A stretch of DNA of 64,000 nt, taken from the NCBI GenBank assembly GCA_002713145.1, contig PAVS01000023.1, positions 1 through 64,000 on the forward strand. Reading direction: 5' to 3'. Below the pieces are notes generated by a model. It did not search any database and was not told where the DNA came from. It saw nothing but the letters and a program-made list of their open reading frames with translations. Position 1 is the stretch's first letter; each line of letters starts with the position of its first letter. Both the position numbers and the translations under genes were made by a program. Positions 44,628 through 54,486 of this stretch are shown piece after piece. This DNA is from Halobacteriovoraceae bacterium. GTDB taxonomy: Bacteria > Bdellovibrionota > Bacteriovoracia > Bacteriovoracales > Bacteriovoracaceae.

Positions 44628-44933
44628 CTACCAACTTGCCTTGGTCACGCCAGGAATCATACCTTGGTGAGCAAGTTCTCTAAATGCAATTCTTGAAAGT
44701 TTGAAATCTCTGTAATATCCGTGAGGACGGCCTGTAACAACACAACGATTTCTTACTCTAATTCTAGAAGTATCTCTAGGCATCTTTTGTAGCTTCTTCA
44801 TCGCTTCATCTCTTTCTTCATCAGAAAGTGACTCATCAATAATCTTAGCTCTCAGTTCAGCTCTTTTTGCTTCACCTTTCTCAGACATCTTTCTTCTTCT
44901 ATTGTTTTTTGCAATTGAACTAATTTTTGCCAT
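44628..44933 (-). CDS. rpsN: 30S ribosomal protein S14 (zinc-free long form)
   Basis: A 101-aa S14 of the C-minus type: it has no CxxC zinc motifs and carries the central insertion of the long form. The C-terminal [20 protein letters not shown] is diagnostic. It lies between rplE and rpsH. Confidence 0.97.
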   Translation of the reverse strand: MAKISSIAKNNRRRKMSEKGEAKRAELRAKIIDESLSDEERDEAMKKLQKMPRDTSRIRVRNRCVVTGRPHGYYRDFKLSRIAFRELAHQGMIPGVTKASW

Positions 44934-44945
44934 ATTACTATCCTC

Positions 44946-45494
44946 TTATTTCTTTTCTCTGAATGGCATACCAAACATTTTAAGAAGATCACGACCTTCT
45001 TCATTTGTTTCTGCCGTCGTCACAAATTGAATTCCCATACCACGTACTTTATCAATTTTGTCATAGTTAACTTCTGGGAACATGATTTGTTCTTTAACAC
45101 CTAATGAATAGTTTCCTCTTCCATCAAATGCTTTTGGATTAAGACCTCTAAAGTCTTTAACTCGTGGAAGTGAAAAGCTGATCAGTCTATCAAGGAATTC
45201 ATACATTCTTTGACCTCTAAGAGTAACTGTCGCACCTAAGGCTTGACCTTCTCTTAGTTTGAAAGATGCAATTGAGTTTTTTGCTCTTGATACAACTGCT
45301 TTTTGACCTGTGATCGCTGTTAAATCTTCAACAATACTGTCTACTACTTTACCGTTAACAACTGCGTCTCTTGTAACACTACTTAAGACAATTTTTTCTA
45401 ATTTTGGAATTTGATGAACATTACTATACTTATATTTGTCCATCATCTTCTTTTTTACCTCTGATGTATACAGAGTTTTCATTCTACTACTCAT
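44946..45494 (-). CDS. rplE: 50S ribosomal protein L5
   Basis: A 182-aa 5S-rRNA-binding protein with [31 protein letters not shown] and [10 protein letters not shown]. The start is the ATG at 45494, because GGAG lies 7 nt before it; a TTG two codons upstream would fall too close to that site. It follows rplX after 18 nt. Confidence 0.97.
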   Translation of the reverse strand: MSSRMKTLYTSEVKKKMMDKYKYSNVHQIPKLEKIVLSSVTRDAVVNGKVVDSIVEDLTAITGQKAVVSRAKNSIASFKLREGQALGATVTLRGQRMYEFLDRLISFSLPRVKDFRGLNPKAFDGRGNYSLGVKEQIMFPEVNYDKIDKVRGMGIQFVTTAETNEEGRDLLKMFGMPFREKK

Positions 45495-45512
45495 GGACAA
45501 ACTCCAAATTAA

Positions 45513-45824
45513 TTATGCTAATTCAGAACCGCATTTAGTTGCGACTCTTACTTTTTTTCCGTCTTTTGTTTCAATTCTTACTCTCGTTGCTCCACCAGTT
45601 TTTGGAGAAACAACAGCGATATTAGAAATATGAATTGGTCTTTCAATATCTGCAAATCCACCATTTGGATTTTCCTGTGAAGGCTTCATCGCTTTTTTCA
45701 CAAGGTTGATACCTTCAACCAATACAGTTTTCTTTTTATCGTTAATAGAAAGAACTTTTCCCTTTCTATCTTTATTCTTTCCTGTAAGAACAATTACTTC
45801 GTCATTTACTTTTAGTTTTTGCAT
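45513..45824 (-). CDS. rplX: 50S ribosomal protein L24
   Basis: A 103-aa assembly initiator with a KOW motif, VIVLTGKNKDRKGKVLSIN, and GINLVKKAMKPSQENPNGG. Length and position, between rplN and rplE, are standard. Confidence 0.97.
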   Translation of the reverse strand: MQKLKVNDEVIVLTGKNKDRKGKVLSINDKKKTVLVEGINLVKKAMKPSQENPNGGFADIERPIHISNIAVVSPKTGGATRVRIETKDGKKVRVATKCGSELA

Positions 45825-45837
45825 ATTCTCACCTAAC

Positions 45838-46209
45838 CTATAAAACTTCTGGTGCCAAAGAACAGATCTTAATAAAGTTTCTGTTTCTTAACTCTCTAGC
45901 AACAGGTCCAAAAATACGAGTTCCAACAGGGTCTTGACCTTGAGTACCAAGAATAACAACGCTGTTTTTATCGAATTGAATATATGATCCATCTTCTCTT
46001 CTTACCGGGTAAGCTGTTCTCACGATGACTGCTTTTTTAACATCACCTTTTTTGATCTTTCCACCAGGTAGAGCTTGTTGGACAGCAACAACGATGACAT
46101 CACCAAGGTTTGCAGTCATTCTTTTAGAACCACCAAGAACCTTAATACACTTAACAATTCTAGCTCCAGAATTATCAGCGACTTCTAATTTACTTTGCAT
46201 CTGTATCAT
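45838..46209 (-). CDS. rplN: 50S ribosomal protein L14
   Basis: The 123-aa L14 starts [20 protein letters not shown] and ends [12 protein letters not shown]; it is one of the most conserved subunit-interface proteins. It follows rpsQ after 24 nt. Confidence 0.98.
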   Translation of the reverse strand: MIQMQSKLEVADNSGARIVKCIKVLGGSKRMTANLGDVIVVAVQQALPGGKIKKGDVKKAVIVRTAYPVRREDGSYIQFDKNSVVILGTQGQDPVGTRIFGPVARELRNRNFIKICSLAPEVL

Positions 46210-46233
46210 TTCTTTACTCCAATCTACCTAGTT

Positions 46234-46476
46234 TTAAACTAGTTCCCACTTTTTAAGTTTTGAATGCGGTCTTGACTCTATAATAGTAACTACGTCACCT
46301 TCTTTAGCTTTATTAGCTTCATCATGGGCATGGTATTTCTTAGCCTGGTTTACGTATTTACTATACATTGGGTGCTTGAACCTTCTCTCAACTCTAACGA
46401 CAATTGTTTTGTCACCCTTATCACTAACAACAACACCTTTAAGTTTTCTTTTATAAACTTTACTTGCTTCACTCAT
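46234..46476 (-). CDS. rpsQ: 30S ribosomal protein S17
   Basis: An 80-aa OB-fold protein with [27 protein letters not shown] and [18 protein letters not shown], typical of S17. Its ATG shares one base with the stop of rpmC (TAATG-type overlap). Confidence 0.97.
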   Translation of the reverse strand: MSEASKVYKRKLKGVVVSDKGDKTIVVRVERRFKHPMYSKYVNQAKKYHAHDEANKAKEGDVVTIIESRPHSKLKKWELV

Positions 46477-46670
46477 TATTTACTCTCTTTGCTGTTTAGG
46501 GCCGTTAATAATCTAGCAATGTCTCTTTTTAAAGTGGTAAGCATATGAGTCTTCTCAACACTTGACGTATGTCTTTGAAGTTTGATTTCAAAAAGTTCCT
46601 TACGTAACTCACTGACTTTATTAAGAATTGCCGTATCATCTAATTTTGCGATTTCACTCATCTTAAGCAT
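46476..46670 (-). CDS. rpmC: 50S ribosomal protein L29
   Basis: A 64-aa two-helix protein near the exit tunnel, with [19 protein letters not shown] and [15 protein letters not shown]. The first ATG is chosen because GAGG lies 6 nt upstream. A 57-nt gap separates it from rplP, longer than others in the cluster, without clear structure. Confidence 0.95.
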   Translation of the reverse strand: MLKMSEIAKLDDTAILNKVSELRKELFEIKLQRHTSSVEKTHMLTTLKRDIARLLTALNSKESK

Positions 46671-46727
46671 ATTTTCCTCATTAGTTTTTTTATTGCGCGT
46701 TATATAGCAAACTACACAATAAGACTA

Positions 46728-47135
46728 CTATTCTTTTACAATTATTTTCGTTTTTACAGGGAGTTTATACATAGCTAGTCTCAATGCATCTTTAGCTACA
46801 TCGTGCTCAACACCCTTCATTTCAAATAAAATTCTTCCTGGTCTTACAACTGCAACCCATTTCTCAGGAGAACCTTTACCTTTCCCCATACGAACTTCAG
46901 CTGGCTTCTTCGTAAGTGACTTATCTGGGAAGATTTTGATCCAAATTTTCCCGCCCCTCTTTGTCTTTCTCGACATAGCAATACGAGCAGCTTCTATTTG
47001 TCTATTTGTTATATAACCACATTCAAGAGCTTGAAGAGCAATATCACCGTAAGCGATTTTATTCCCTCTATGAGAAGCACCCTTCATTCTTCCTTTCTGT
47101 TGTTTTCTCCACTTTACTTTTTTAGGACTTAACAT
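46728..47135 (-). CDS. rplP: 50S ribosomal protein L16
   Basis: The 135-aa L16 begins [19 protein letters not shown] and has RIFPDKS-type [20 protein letters not shown] and [15 protein letters not shown] near the peptidyl-transferase centre. It follows rpsC after 35 nt. Confidence 0.98.
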   Translation of the reverse strand: MLSPKKVKWRKQQKGRMKGASHRGNKIAYGDIALQALECGYITNRQIEAARIAMSRKTKRGGKIWIKIFPDKSLTKKPAEVRMGKGKGSPEKWVAVVRPGRILFEMKGVEHDVAKDALRLAMYKLPVKTKIIVKE

Positions 47136-47170
47136 TTTATACCTCTATATTTATTCAGTAGCTCTCAGAC

Positions 47171-47797
47171 CTACTTGTAAACTTCACCTTTATAAACCCA
47201 AACCTTAACACCAATGATTCCGTATTGAGTTTTTGCCTCAGCAGTTGCATAATCGATATCAGCTCTTAGTGTATGAAGAGGAACTTTACGCTCAGAATAC
47301 CCTTCCGTACGAGCCATTTCTGCTCCACCTAGTCTACCAGCACATTTTACTTTGATACCTTTAACACCTGATCTAAATGCCGAAGTCATCACTTTTTTCA
47401 TCGCTCTTCTAAAGGCAACCCTTTTTTCAAGTTGAGCAGCAATATTCTCAGCAATAAGCTTAGCATCAGCATCTGGTCTCTTAACCTCAGCGATATTGAA
47501 AACTAAGTTACTCGAAGTTAACTTCTTAAGGTCAGCACGAACTTTATCAATTCCAGCACCTTTTTTACCGATAGCGACTCCTGGCTTTGCCGAGTAAACA
47601 GTTACCTTTACTTGATCAAGTGTTCTTGTGATCTCAGTTTTTGCGATTGATGCATTAGCAAGATTCTTATCAATGTATTTTCTGATTCGAAGATCTTCTG
47701 CCAAAGTGTCACCGTAGTTCTCTTTTGAGTACCAGTTAGAGTGCCAATCTTTGATATAACCTAATCTAAAACCGTATGGATGTACTTTTTGTCCCAT
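47171..47797 (-). CDS. rpsC: 30S ribosomal protein S3
   Basis: The 208-aa S3 starts [20 protein letters not shown], contains a KH domain with [20 protein letters not shown], and ends with [20 protein letters not shown]. It forms part of the mRNA entry helicase site. rplV precedes it by 10 nt. Confidence 0.98.
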   Translation of the reverse strand: MGQKVHPYGFRLGYIKDWHSNWYSKENYGDTLAEDLRIRKYIDKNLANASIAKTEITRTLDQVKVTVYSAKPGVAIGKKGAGIDKVRADLKKLTSSNLVFNIAEVKRPDADAKLIAENIAAQLEKRVAFRRAMKKVMTSAFRSGVKGIKVKCAGRLGGAEMARTEGYSERKVPLHTLRADIDYATAEAKTQYGIIGVKVWVYKGEVYK

Positions 47798-47807
47798 TCT
47801 CTATTCC

Positions 47808-48140
47808 TTATGCTTCTTTTAAAGCAACTGTTACGTAGCTTGTTCTTTTTCTTACTCTAAATGCTCTACCTTGTGCTCTTGGCTGGATTCTTTTAGCAGT
47901 TGGACCTTCATCCACCATAATTTCTCCAACGATTAAGTTATCAAGGTCGTACTTTTCACTGTCAGAAGCAATTTGTAATCCACTGTTAAGAAGTTTAGTT
48001 AACATAATGGCAATTTCTTTCTTGTCGTTAAAACGAAGAATACTAATTGCATCTTCAACTTTTCTGTTTCTTATCAAGTCACAAACTTGTCTTACTTTTC
48101 TGGCAGACTTGTTTACGTTGTTATTTTTTACAGTAATCAT
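47808..48140 (-). CDS. rplV: 50S ribosomal protein L22
   Basis: A 110-aa exit-tunnel protein with SARKVRQVCDLIRNRKVEDA and the loop VDEGPTAKRIQPRAQGRA followed by VRKRTSYVTVAL, the tunnel-lining hairpin. Position between rpsS and rpsC is standard. Confidence 0.97.
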   Translation of the reverse strand: MITVKNNNVNKSARKVRQVCDLIRNRKVEDAISILRFNDKKEIAIMLTKLLNSGLQIASDSEKYDLDNLIVGEIMVDEGPTAKRIQPRAQGRAFRVRKRTSYVTVALKEA

Positions 48141-48153
48141 AATTTCCTACCTA

Positions 48154-48432
48154 TTACTTCTTAGACTTTTTATCAGCACCGTGGCCGTAGTAAGTTCTAG
48201 TTAATGAAAATTCACCTAATTTATGACCAACCATATTGTCAGTTACATAAACAGGAATAAATTTCTTTCCGTTATGAACTGCAAAAGTCACCCCGATAAA
48301 CTCAGGAAGGATAGTTGATCTTCTAGACCATGTTTTAATAACTTTATTACCTTTTCCCTCAGACTTAGCTGCTTCCACTTTTTTGAGTAGAGAAAAGTCA
48401 ATATAAGGTCCTTTTTTAATTGAACGAGCCAT
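48154..48432 (-). CDS. rpsS: 30S ribosomal protein S19
   Basis: The 92-aa S19 begins [20 protein letters not shown], with [20 protein letters not shown] and [19 protein letters not shown]. It lies in the 30S head near the A site. It follows rplB by 15 nt. Confidence 0.98.
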   Translation of the reverse strand: MARSIKKGPYIDFSLLKKVEAAKSEGKGNKVIKTWSRRSTILPEFIGVTFAVHNGKKFIPVYVTDNMVGHKLGEFSLTRTYYGHGADKKSKK

Positions 48433-48447
48433 TTATATTCTCCTAAA

Positions 48448-49272
48448 TTACTTTCTTCGCTTAACAATGAACTGATTAGTTCTCTTGTTCTTTCTTGTTT
48501 TATATCCCTTAGCCGGAGTTCCCCATGGACTAACAGGATGTCTACCACCAGAAGTTCTACCTTCACCACCACCATGCGGGTGATCTACTGGGTTCATAGC
48601 AACACCACGAACCTTAGGTCTTCTACCTCTAAGTCTATTCTTACCAGCTTTACCGATATTGATTTGCTCGTGCTCAAGATTACCAACTTGTCCAATAGTG
48701 GCACGACAGTAATTTTTTACTTTTCTTAACTCTCCAGAAGGAAGTCTTAAAAGTGCATCAACACCTTCTTTCGCCATAAGTTGCGCGTAAGATCCGGCAG
48801 ATCTAGCTAATTGACCGCCGCTTCTTGGGTTAAGCTCAACATTGTGAACGAGAGTTCCTACTGGAATATCTTTAAGTAACTTTGAGTTACCTACTTTAAT
48901 ATCAGCATCATCAGATGAGATAACAGTATCACCTACATTCAAACCATTTGGCGCAAGAATATAAGTTTTTTCACCGTCAGCGTAAGCAAGTAGAGCAATA
49001 TGACAAGTACGGTTTGGATCGTACTCGATTGATTTAACAGTTGCAGGGATATCAAGTTTTTGGCGCTTGAAATCGATGATTCTGTATTTTTGCTTAGCTC
49101 CCCCACCTCTTCTTCTCGAAGTGATACGGCCAAGAGCATTTCTACCAGCTGTTTTAGTTTTTTTCCCTAACAAAGACTTCTGAGGTGCAACGCCTTTGGT
49201 TAGTCCTTCACTTGTTTGCACTCTCATGCGTCTTAAGGAAGGAGTTGTTGGTTTAAATTTTTTAATACCCAT
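48448..49272 (-). CDS. rplB: 50S ribosomal protein L2
   Basis: The 274-aa L2 has [40 protein letters not shown] and the conserved [18 protein letters not shown] with the essential histidine region. It supports peptidyl transferase and subunit joining. Confidence 0.98.
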   Translation of the reverse strand: MGIKKFKPTTPSLRRMRVQTSEGLTKGVAPQKSLLGKKTKTAGRNALGRITSRRRGGGAKQKYRIIDFKRQKLDIPATVKSIEYDPNRTCHIALLAYADGEKTYILAPNGLNVGDTVISSDDADIKVGNSKLLKDIPVGTLVHNVELNPRSGGQLARSAGSYAQLMAKEGVDALLRLPSGELRKVKNYCRATIGQVGNLEHEQINIGKAGKNRLRGRRPKVRGVAMNPVDHPHGGGEGRTSGGRHPVSPWGTPAKGYKTRKNKRTNQFIVKRRK

Positions 49273-49291
49273 TTTTTCCTCTTTTTATTAC

Positions 49292-49579
49292 TTATAGACC
49301 TTTATAAAGTTCTATTTTTTGTCCTTCTTGAACTTGCACGTAAGCCTTTTTCCAGCTTGCTGCTTTACCAGTGTGTCTTCCAACTCTTTTCACTTTACCT
49401 GGCATAACTGCAGTTCTTACATTCGTTACTTTTACATCAAACAATTGTTCAACAGCTTGCTTAATTTGATATTTGTTAGCTTTTCTCTGAACTTTGAAAA
49501 CATATCTGTTGTAGTTCTCAGTCGTAAGAGAAGATTTTTCTGTTAACATTGGTTTGATCAGTACTTGTTCAGTATGCAT
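49292..49579 (-). CDS. rplW: 50S ribosomal protein L23
   Basis: A 95-aa protein at the tunnel exit, the docking site for trigger factor and SRP. KPMLTEKSSLTTENYNRYVF and VRTAVMPGKVKRVGRHTGK are typical. It follows rplD by 3 nt. Confidence 0.97.
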   Translation of the reverse strand: MHTEQVLIKPMLTEKSSLTTENYNRYVFKVQRKANKYQIKQAVEQLFDVKVTNVRTAVMPGKVKRVGRHTGKAASWKKAYVQVQEGQKIELYKGL

Positions 49580-49582
49580 AGC

Positions 49583-50200
49583 TTACCCCAATTTCCCTAA
49601 AAGCTTTTCAAGTGCAGCTTTTTCGATGATGAGGTTTTCAAACTTTACTGCTTCGTAAACACTGAAACCTTCAACTGCCATTGACTTAGCATTTCTTATA
49701 TTTTTAGTTGCTCTAATCGCCATAGAATCTCTACTCTCAGTTACTACTAAACCAGGAAGAAGATTTCTCTCGCTTAAAGTCTTAAACATATCTTTTGTTT
49801 TGCCGTTAGACTCAAGTGTTTCAACAACAAAAAGTTTTCCAGCTTGATACTTATCAGCAAGGATCGACTGAATTGCTTTTTTCATCATCTTCTTGTTTAC
49901 ACTTTGAGTATAATCTCTAGGAGTAGGACCGAAGACAACTCCCCCGCCTACCATAAGAGGTGAACGAGAAGAACCTTGTCTAGCACGACCAGTTCCTTTT
50001 TGCTTAAAAGGCTTAGCTCCACCACCACGAACTTTCGCTCTATTCTTAGTGCAAGCATTACCTTGTCTTCTTGAAGCAAGAGTCGCTTTAACAACTTGGT
50101 GAACACTTGGTGCACTGATAACTTCAGCATCCAAATTCACATCAGTTGACAAGCTTCCAGACTTTTCAAATTTATTGTTCAATACATTTATATCAGCCAT
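49583..50200 (-). CDS. rplD: 50S ribosomal protein L4
   Basis: The 205-aa L4 has VHQVVKATLASRRQGNACTK and the tunnel loop region GGGAKPFKQKGTGRARQGSS, then GPTPRDYTQSVNKKMMKKAI. In several bacteria L4 also represses the S10 operon; a hairpin lies before rplC (50875-50901) but that function is not shown here. Confidence 0.98.
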   Translation of the reverse strand: MADINVLNNKFEKSGSLSTDVNLDAEVISAPSVHQVVKATLASRRQGNACTKNRAKVRGGGAKPFKQKGTGRARQGSSRSPLMVGGGVVFGPTPRDYTQSVNKKMMKKAIQSILADKYQAGKLFVVETLESNGKTKDMFKTLSERNLLPGLVVTESRDSMAIRATKNIRNAKSMAVEGFSVYEAVKFENLIIEKAALEKLLGKLG

Positions 50201-50202
50201 AA

Positions 50203-50862
50203 CTACCTCTGACCTTTTAGTGCTTTAGAAACACGAATGAATCCATTTTTTGCACCAGGAATAGATCCTTTTATTAGCATGTAACCTTGGTCAGTATTGA
50301 GCTCAACTACTTCAAGATTTTGAATAGTTTTTGTTTCAACACCCATATGACCTGGCATTTTCTTTTCTTTATGAACTCTTGAAGGAGAAGCACACATACC
50401 AATAGATCCACCAGATCTTGGTTTTTTGTGTCCGTGAGAAGCCATCGCTCCACCGAAATTCCATCGTTTCATAACACCAGCAAATCCTTTCCCTTTAGAA
50501 GTTCCAGTAACGTCAACAATTGTTTTCGCTTGAAAGTCTTCTAATGAAAGTTCTTTACCTAAATTTCCTGCATCTACACCTGCTGTTTTCACTTCAGAAA
50601 ACTTACTCTGCATGCTTTCCACACCAGCTTTTTTAAGCTGACCAATAGTTGGTTTCGTAAGAGTTTTTTCTCTCTTGATACCATAAGCTAATTGATAAGC
50701 TTCGTAGCCATCTTTATCAGCTGTTTTAACTTGTGAAATTACATTGGGAATTAGTTTTACTACGGTAACTGGAACATGCTTTCCAGCTTCATCAAAAATT
50801 CTGGTCATGCCAGCTTTTTGACCATAAAAAACAGGTAGACTTACCTTATTTTCTTCAGACAT
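50203..50862 (-). CDS. rplC: 50S ribosomal protein L3
   Basis: The 219-aa L3 has FYGQKAGMTRIFDEAGKHVP, SKGKGFAGVMKRWNFGG and GSIGMCASPSRVHKEKKMPG, with the central loop at the peptidyl-transferase centre. An 88-nt gap separates it from rpsJ. Confidence 0.98.
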   Translation of the reverse strand: MSEENKVSLPVFYGQKAGMTRIFDEAGKHVPVTVVKLIPNVISQVKTADKDGYEAYQLAYGIKREKTLTKPTIGQLKKAGVESMQSKFSEVKTAGVDAGNLGKELSLEDFQAKTIVDVTGTSKGKGFAGVMKRWNFGGAMASHGHKKPRSGGSIGMCASPSRVHKEKKMPGHMGVETKTIQNLEVVELNTDQGYMLIKGSIPGAKNGFIRVSKALKGQR

Positions 50863-50874
50863 TTTTCCTCCACA

Positions 50875-50901
50875 GCATCACCCCATCTGATATAGGGATG
50901 C
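50875..50901 (-). promoter_or_regulatory. Hairpin in the rpsJ-rplC gap
   Basis: On the minus strand GCATCCC pairs with GGG(GT)GATGC around a TATATCAGAT loop, with a small bulge. It ends about 12 nt before the rplC start, just upstream of GGAGG. A role in S10 operon control is possible but not shown. Confidence 0.4.
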
Positions 50902-50950
50902 ATTCATGGTTAATAATTATTTAGTAACGGTTTTGGGTTCGCTACTTATA

Positions 50951-51259
50951 CTAGTATTTAATCTCTACGTCAACACCAGCAGAGAGGTCTAACTTCGCTA
51001 GACTATCAACTGTTTGCTTAGTTGGATCGATGATATCAACAAGCCTTTTGTGAGTTCTCATTTCAAATTGCTCACGAGACTTCTTGTTTACGTGCGGAGA
51101 TCTTAAAACTGTGTATCTATTCACTTCTGTAGGTAGAGGAATTGGACCTGCAATTCTCGCCCCAGTGTTCTTAGCAGTTTGAACGATCTCTTGAACCGAC
51201 GCGTCAAGAACATTAAAATCATACGCTCTAAGCTTGATTCTTAGTTTATTAACTTCCAT
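50951..51259 (-). CDS. rpsJ: 30S ribosomal protein S10
   Basis: The 102-aa S10 starts [19 protein letters not shown] and has the NusE-type region around [20 protein letters not shown]. Besides its ribosomal role it is the antitermination factor NusE. The start at 51259 is chosen over the longer frame to 51307 because CGGAG lies 5 nt upstream. It is the first gene of the S10 cluster and has its own promoter. Confidence 0.97.
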   Translation of the reverse strand: MEVNKLRIKLRAYDFNVLDASVQEIVQTAKNTGARIAGPIPLPTEVNRYTVLRSPHVNKKSREQFEMRTHKRLVDIIDPTKQTVDSLAKLDLSAGVDVEIKY

Positions 51260-51288
51260 TTTTTCTCCGTAATTTAAAAATGAAGTAT

Positions 51289-51317
51289 CTTTTATTTGTT
51301 TGGACAATATATGTCAA
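51289..51317 (-). promoter_or_regulatory. Probable sigma-70 promoter of the S10 operon
   Basis: On the minus strand a perfect -35 TTGACA (51317-51312) and TAAAAG (51294-51289) are 17 nt apart, in the 103-nt gap between fusA and rpsJ. It allows the S10-spc-alpha run to be transcribed independently of the upstream rpo/str genes. Confidence 0.6.
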
Positions 51318-51362
51318 CACTTTAACAAGAAAAAACTTAAGAAATTATCCAAAAAAACTGGA

Positions 51363-53438
51363 CTAGATAAAAATACCTCTTTTCTCCAGTACTTCTTTGG
51401 CCAGTTTTTGCTCCATACTATGATATTCCTTGAAAAACATAGAGAAATTCGCTCTTCCCTGGGTTTTGGATCTCAAATCAGTGCTGTAACCAAACATCTC
51501 AGAAAGGGGAGCTTCGGCTTTTATCACTTCTTTATCAGCTTTTGGGTTCATAGAGAGTATCTTGCCTCTTCTGGTATTGAGATCAGAAATAACGTCCCCT
51601 GCATAATCAGTGGGAGTGACAACTTCCAGATCCATAATTGGTTCCATCAGCTGAATCCCGGCTTTAGTGCAAGCGGATTTGAAGGCCATAGAGGCTGCTA
51701 TGGTATAGGCCAACTCGTTTGAATTCTCTTCATCGTATTTCATATTAACCAATGTAACCTTGATACCTATGAATGGATAACCGGCCATAGCCCCACCCAG
51801 AACAGAATCCATCACACCTTGTTCAACTGCTTTAAAGAAGTCCTTAGGAATTTCACGGCTCTTAAATTCAGGTTCAAAGGTCACAGTTTGCTCAGCCTGA
51901 GGTTCAACTTTGAGAGTTAATTCACCGTACTGAACTTTCCCATTGATTTCATTATTATAAGTATGAGATTCCTTAGCGGTTCCAGTAATACTCTCTCTGT
52001 AAGCGACTTGAGGAGAACCAACGTTAACACCTACTTTAAATTCTCTTTGAAGCCTATCGACAATAATTTCAAGGTGCAATTCACCCATTCCATAAATAAG
52101 GAGTTGCCCAGTTTCTTTATTGTGAAGATAGCGAAATGATGGGTCTTCCATTTTGAGTTGATCGAGAGTCTTGGTTAACTTTGCCTCATCTGCTGTTGTT
52201 TTAGGCTCTATAGCGATAGAGATGACAGTCTCTGGAAAGTCCATGAGATCATAGATGATGGGCTTATTAGTGGCACAAAGGGTCTGTCCTGTCGTCGTAA
52301 ATTTTAAACCCGTTAGGGCAACAATATCCCCCGCCTTAGCTGTTTGTAGCTCTTCTCTTTTATTCGCGTGCATCTGTAATATTTTCCCTATGCGCTCTTT
52401 TTTATCACTCAAAGGGTTGTATATTTGCTCTCCAACTTTTAGCTGGCCTGAATAAATTCTAAAAAATGTGAGCTGTCCCACGAATGGATCTGTGGCAATT
52501 TTAAACGCTAATCCAGAAAAAGCTTCCGAGGTGTCAGGCTTGCGCTCAATTCTTTTTTCCTGATCTTTGACATCAAAACCTTTAACAGCACCAATATCAA
52601 GAGGACTAGGTAGGTAATCTATAACTGCATTAAGAAGAGGCTGAACCCCTTTATTCTTGAAAGCTGTTCCACATAAAACTGGAATGAAGCTTTTATAAAT
52701 GACTGCATTTCTGATCGCTTTTTTTAGCAGCTCTTCGCTGATTTCTTCGCCACCTAGATATTTTTCCGCAAGTTCATCATCAAAATCAGCAATAGACTCA
52801 ATCATCTCTTCGCGATACATACTGGCTTCTTCAGCTTCAGACTCATCGAGATCCAAAATATCAAACTTGGCTCCTAAATCTTCATCATGCCAAATATATT
52901 TTTTCATCTGAACCAGATCAATAAGTCCTTTGAACTCATCTTCACTACCGATAGGAATTTGAATGGCTGCCGCATTTTTTCCCAGCCTCTCTTTAATCTC
53001 AGTGATGACATTAAAAAAATCAGCTCCAATGCGATCCATCTTATTAACAAAGGCAATTCTTGGAACTTTATAGCGGTCAGCTTGGGCCCAAACCGTTTCT
53101 GATTGTGGCTCTACCCCTCCAACGGCACAAAAAACACCGATAGCCCCATCTAATACTCTAAGAGATCTTTCCACTTCAATGGTAAAATCAACGTGACCTG
53201 GGGTATCGATGATATTGATTTTATTTTTATTCCACATACACGTGGTAGCAGCACTGGTGATGGTAATTCCACGCTCTTGCTCTTGTACCATCCAATCCAT
53301 CGTGGCAGTACCATCGTGGACCTCACCAATTTTATAATTGACCCCGGTATAGTAGAGAATCCTCTCAGTCGTCGTCGTCTTCCCCGCATCGATATGGGCC
53401 ATAATTCCAATATTTCTAAGATCTTGTAGGTTTTTCAT
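51363..53438 (-). CDS. fusA: Elongation factor G
   Basis: A 691-aa translational GTPase that drives translocation. GTP motifs are [13 protein letters not shown] (G1), RGITITSA (G2), DTPGHVDF (G3) and NKMD (G4); domains II-V follow to [15 protein letters not shown]. In the G domain, [20 protein letters not shown] resembles both standard EF-G and the EF-G1 copy of deltaproteobacteria, spirochaetes and planctomycetes; which type it is needs a tree. tuf does not follow. A terminator precedes it, so it is not simply the third gene of the rpsL-rpsG unit. Confidence 0.96.
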   Translation of the reverse strand: MKNLQDLRNIGIMAHIDAGKTTTTERILYYTGVNYKIGEVHDGTATMDWMVQEQERGITITSAATTCMWNKNKINIIDTPGHVDFTIEVERSLRVLDGAIGVFCAVGGVEPQSETVWAQADRYKVPRIAFVNKMDRIGADFFNVITEIKERLGKNAAAIQIPIGSEDEFKGLIDLVQMKKYIWHDEDLGAKFDILDLDESEAEEASMYREEMIESIADFDDELAEKYLGGEEISEELLKKAIRNAVIYKSFIPVLCGTAFKNKGVQPLLNAVIDYLPSPLDIGAVKGFDVKDQEKRIERKPDTSEAFSGLAFKIATDPFVGQLTFFRIYSGQLKVGEQIYNPLSDKKERIGKILQMHANKREELQTAKAGDIVALTGLKFTTTGQTLCATNKPIIYDLMDFPETVISIAIEPKTTADEAKLTKTLDQLKMEDPSFRYLHNKETGQLLIYGMGELHLEIIVDRLQREFKVGVNVGSPQVAYRESITGTAKESHTYNNEINGKVQYGELTLKVEPQAEQTVTFEPEFKSREIPKDFFKAVEQGVMDSVLGGAMAGYPFIGIKVTLVNMKYDEENSNELAYTIAASMAFKSACTKAGIQLMEPIMDLEVVTPTDYAGDVISDLNTRRGKILSMNPKADKEVIKAEAPLSEMFGYSTDLRSKTQGRANFSMFFKEYHSMEQKLAKEVLEKRGIFI

Positions 53439-53467
53439 AGGTCATACTTTTAGTTTAAGTTTTGATT

Positions 53468-53496
53468 AAGGTATCGAAATTTAGTGAAATTGTCAT
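53468..53496 (-). promoter_or_regulatory. Possible promoter of fusA
   Basis: On the minus strand ATGACA (53496-53491) and TACCTT (53473-53468) are 17 nt apart, placed between the rpsG terminator and the fusA ATG. The -10 matches consensus poorly, so this is tentative. Confidence 0.35.
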
Positions 53497-53527
53497 AAAA
53501 AAAGGAGTGACCAAGCCACTCCTTTTT
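53497..53527 (-). terminator. Intrinsic terminator between rpsG and fusA
   Basis: The arms AAAAAGGAGTG and CACTCCTTTTT pair perfectly over 11 bp around a 7-nt loop, with seven T after the 3' arm on the minus strand. It splits the str operon after rpsG. Confidence 0.93.
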
Positions 53528-53550
53528 GTATTTTTAAATTTGGTTTTTGA

Positions 53551-54024
<474 letters not shown>

Positions 54025-54031
54025 TTACACC

Positions 54032-54406
54032 CTAGCTTTTTGGTTTCTTAGCACCGTACTTAGAACGACGCTGTCTTCTTTTTTCAACACCAGAAGTATC
54101 TAGTGTCCCTCTTACAGTATGGTAACGAACCCCTGGAAGATCTTTTACTCTTCCACCTCTAATAAGAACAATACTGTGCTCTTGAAGATTGTGTCCTTCA
54201 CCACCAATATAAGAGATAACCTCAAATCCTGATGTAAGTTTAACCTTACAAACCTTTCTCATAGCTGAGTTTGGTTTCTTTGGCGTAGTAGTATAAACAC
54301 GTGTACAAACTCCACGTCTTTGAGGGCAAGATTGAAGCGCAGGCGACTTAGTCTTTGTATACTTGGCTTTTCTACCCTTTCTAACTAATTGGTTGATCGT
54401 AGGCAT
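54032..54406 (-). CDS. rpsL: 30S ribosomal protein S12
   Basis: The 124-aa S12 has [20 protein letters not shown] and [17 protein letters not shown], the two decoding-centre loops. Lys in TTPKKPNSA and Lys in GGRVKDLPG are the streptomycin-sensitive forms. An 80-nt gap with a 15-bp stem-loop separates it from rpoC. Confidence 0.98.
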   Translation of the reverse strand: MPTINQLVRKGRKAKYTKTKSPALQSCPQRRGVCTRVYTTTPKKPNSAMRKVCKVKLTSGFEVISYIGGEGHNLQEHSIVLIRGGRVKDLPGVRYHTVRGTLDTSGVEKRRQRRSKYGAKKPKS

Positions 54407-54433
54407 TTTACATACTCCTCATACGATTTAATT

Positions 54434-54477
54434 TTGTTATAGCCAGGGTTTTTAACACATGGCCCTAACTATAACAA
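54434..54477 (-). promoter_or_regulatory. Long stem-loop between rpoC and rpsL
   Basis: On the minus strand TTGTTATAG pairs perfectly with CTATAACAA and continues inward with TTAGGG against CCCTGG using two G-U pairs, giving 15 pairs and a 14-nt loop. The wobble pairs work only in the minus-strand RNA, which is the sense strand. There is no T tract after it on that strand, so it is not a normal terminator; a processing or protein-binding site is more likely. Confidence 0.6.
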
Positions 54478-54486
54478 GTTTTTTAT

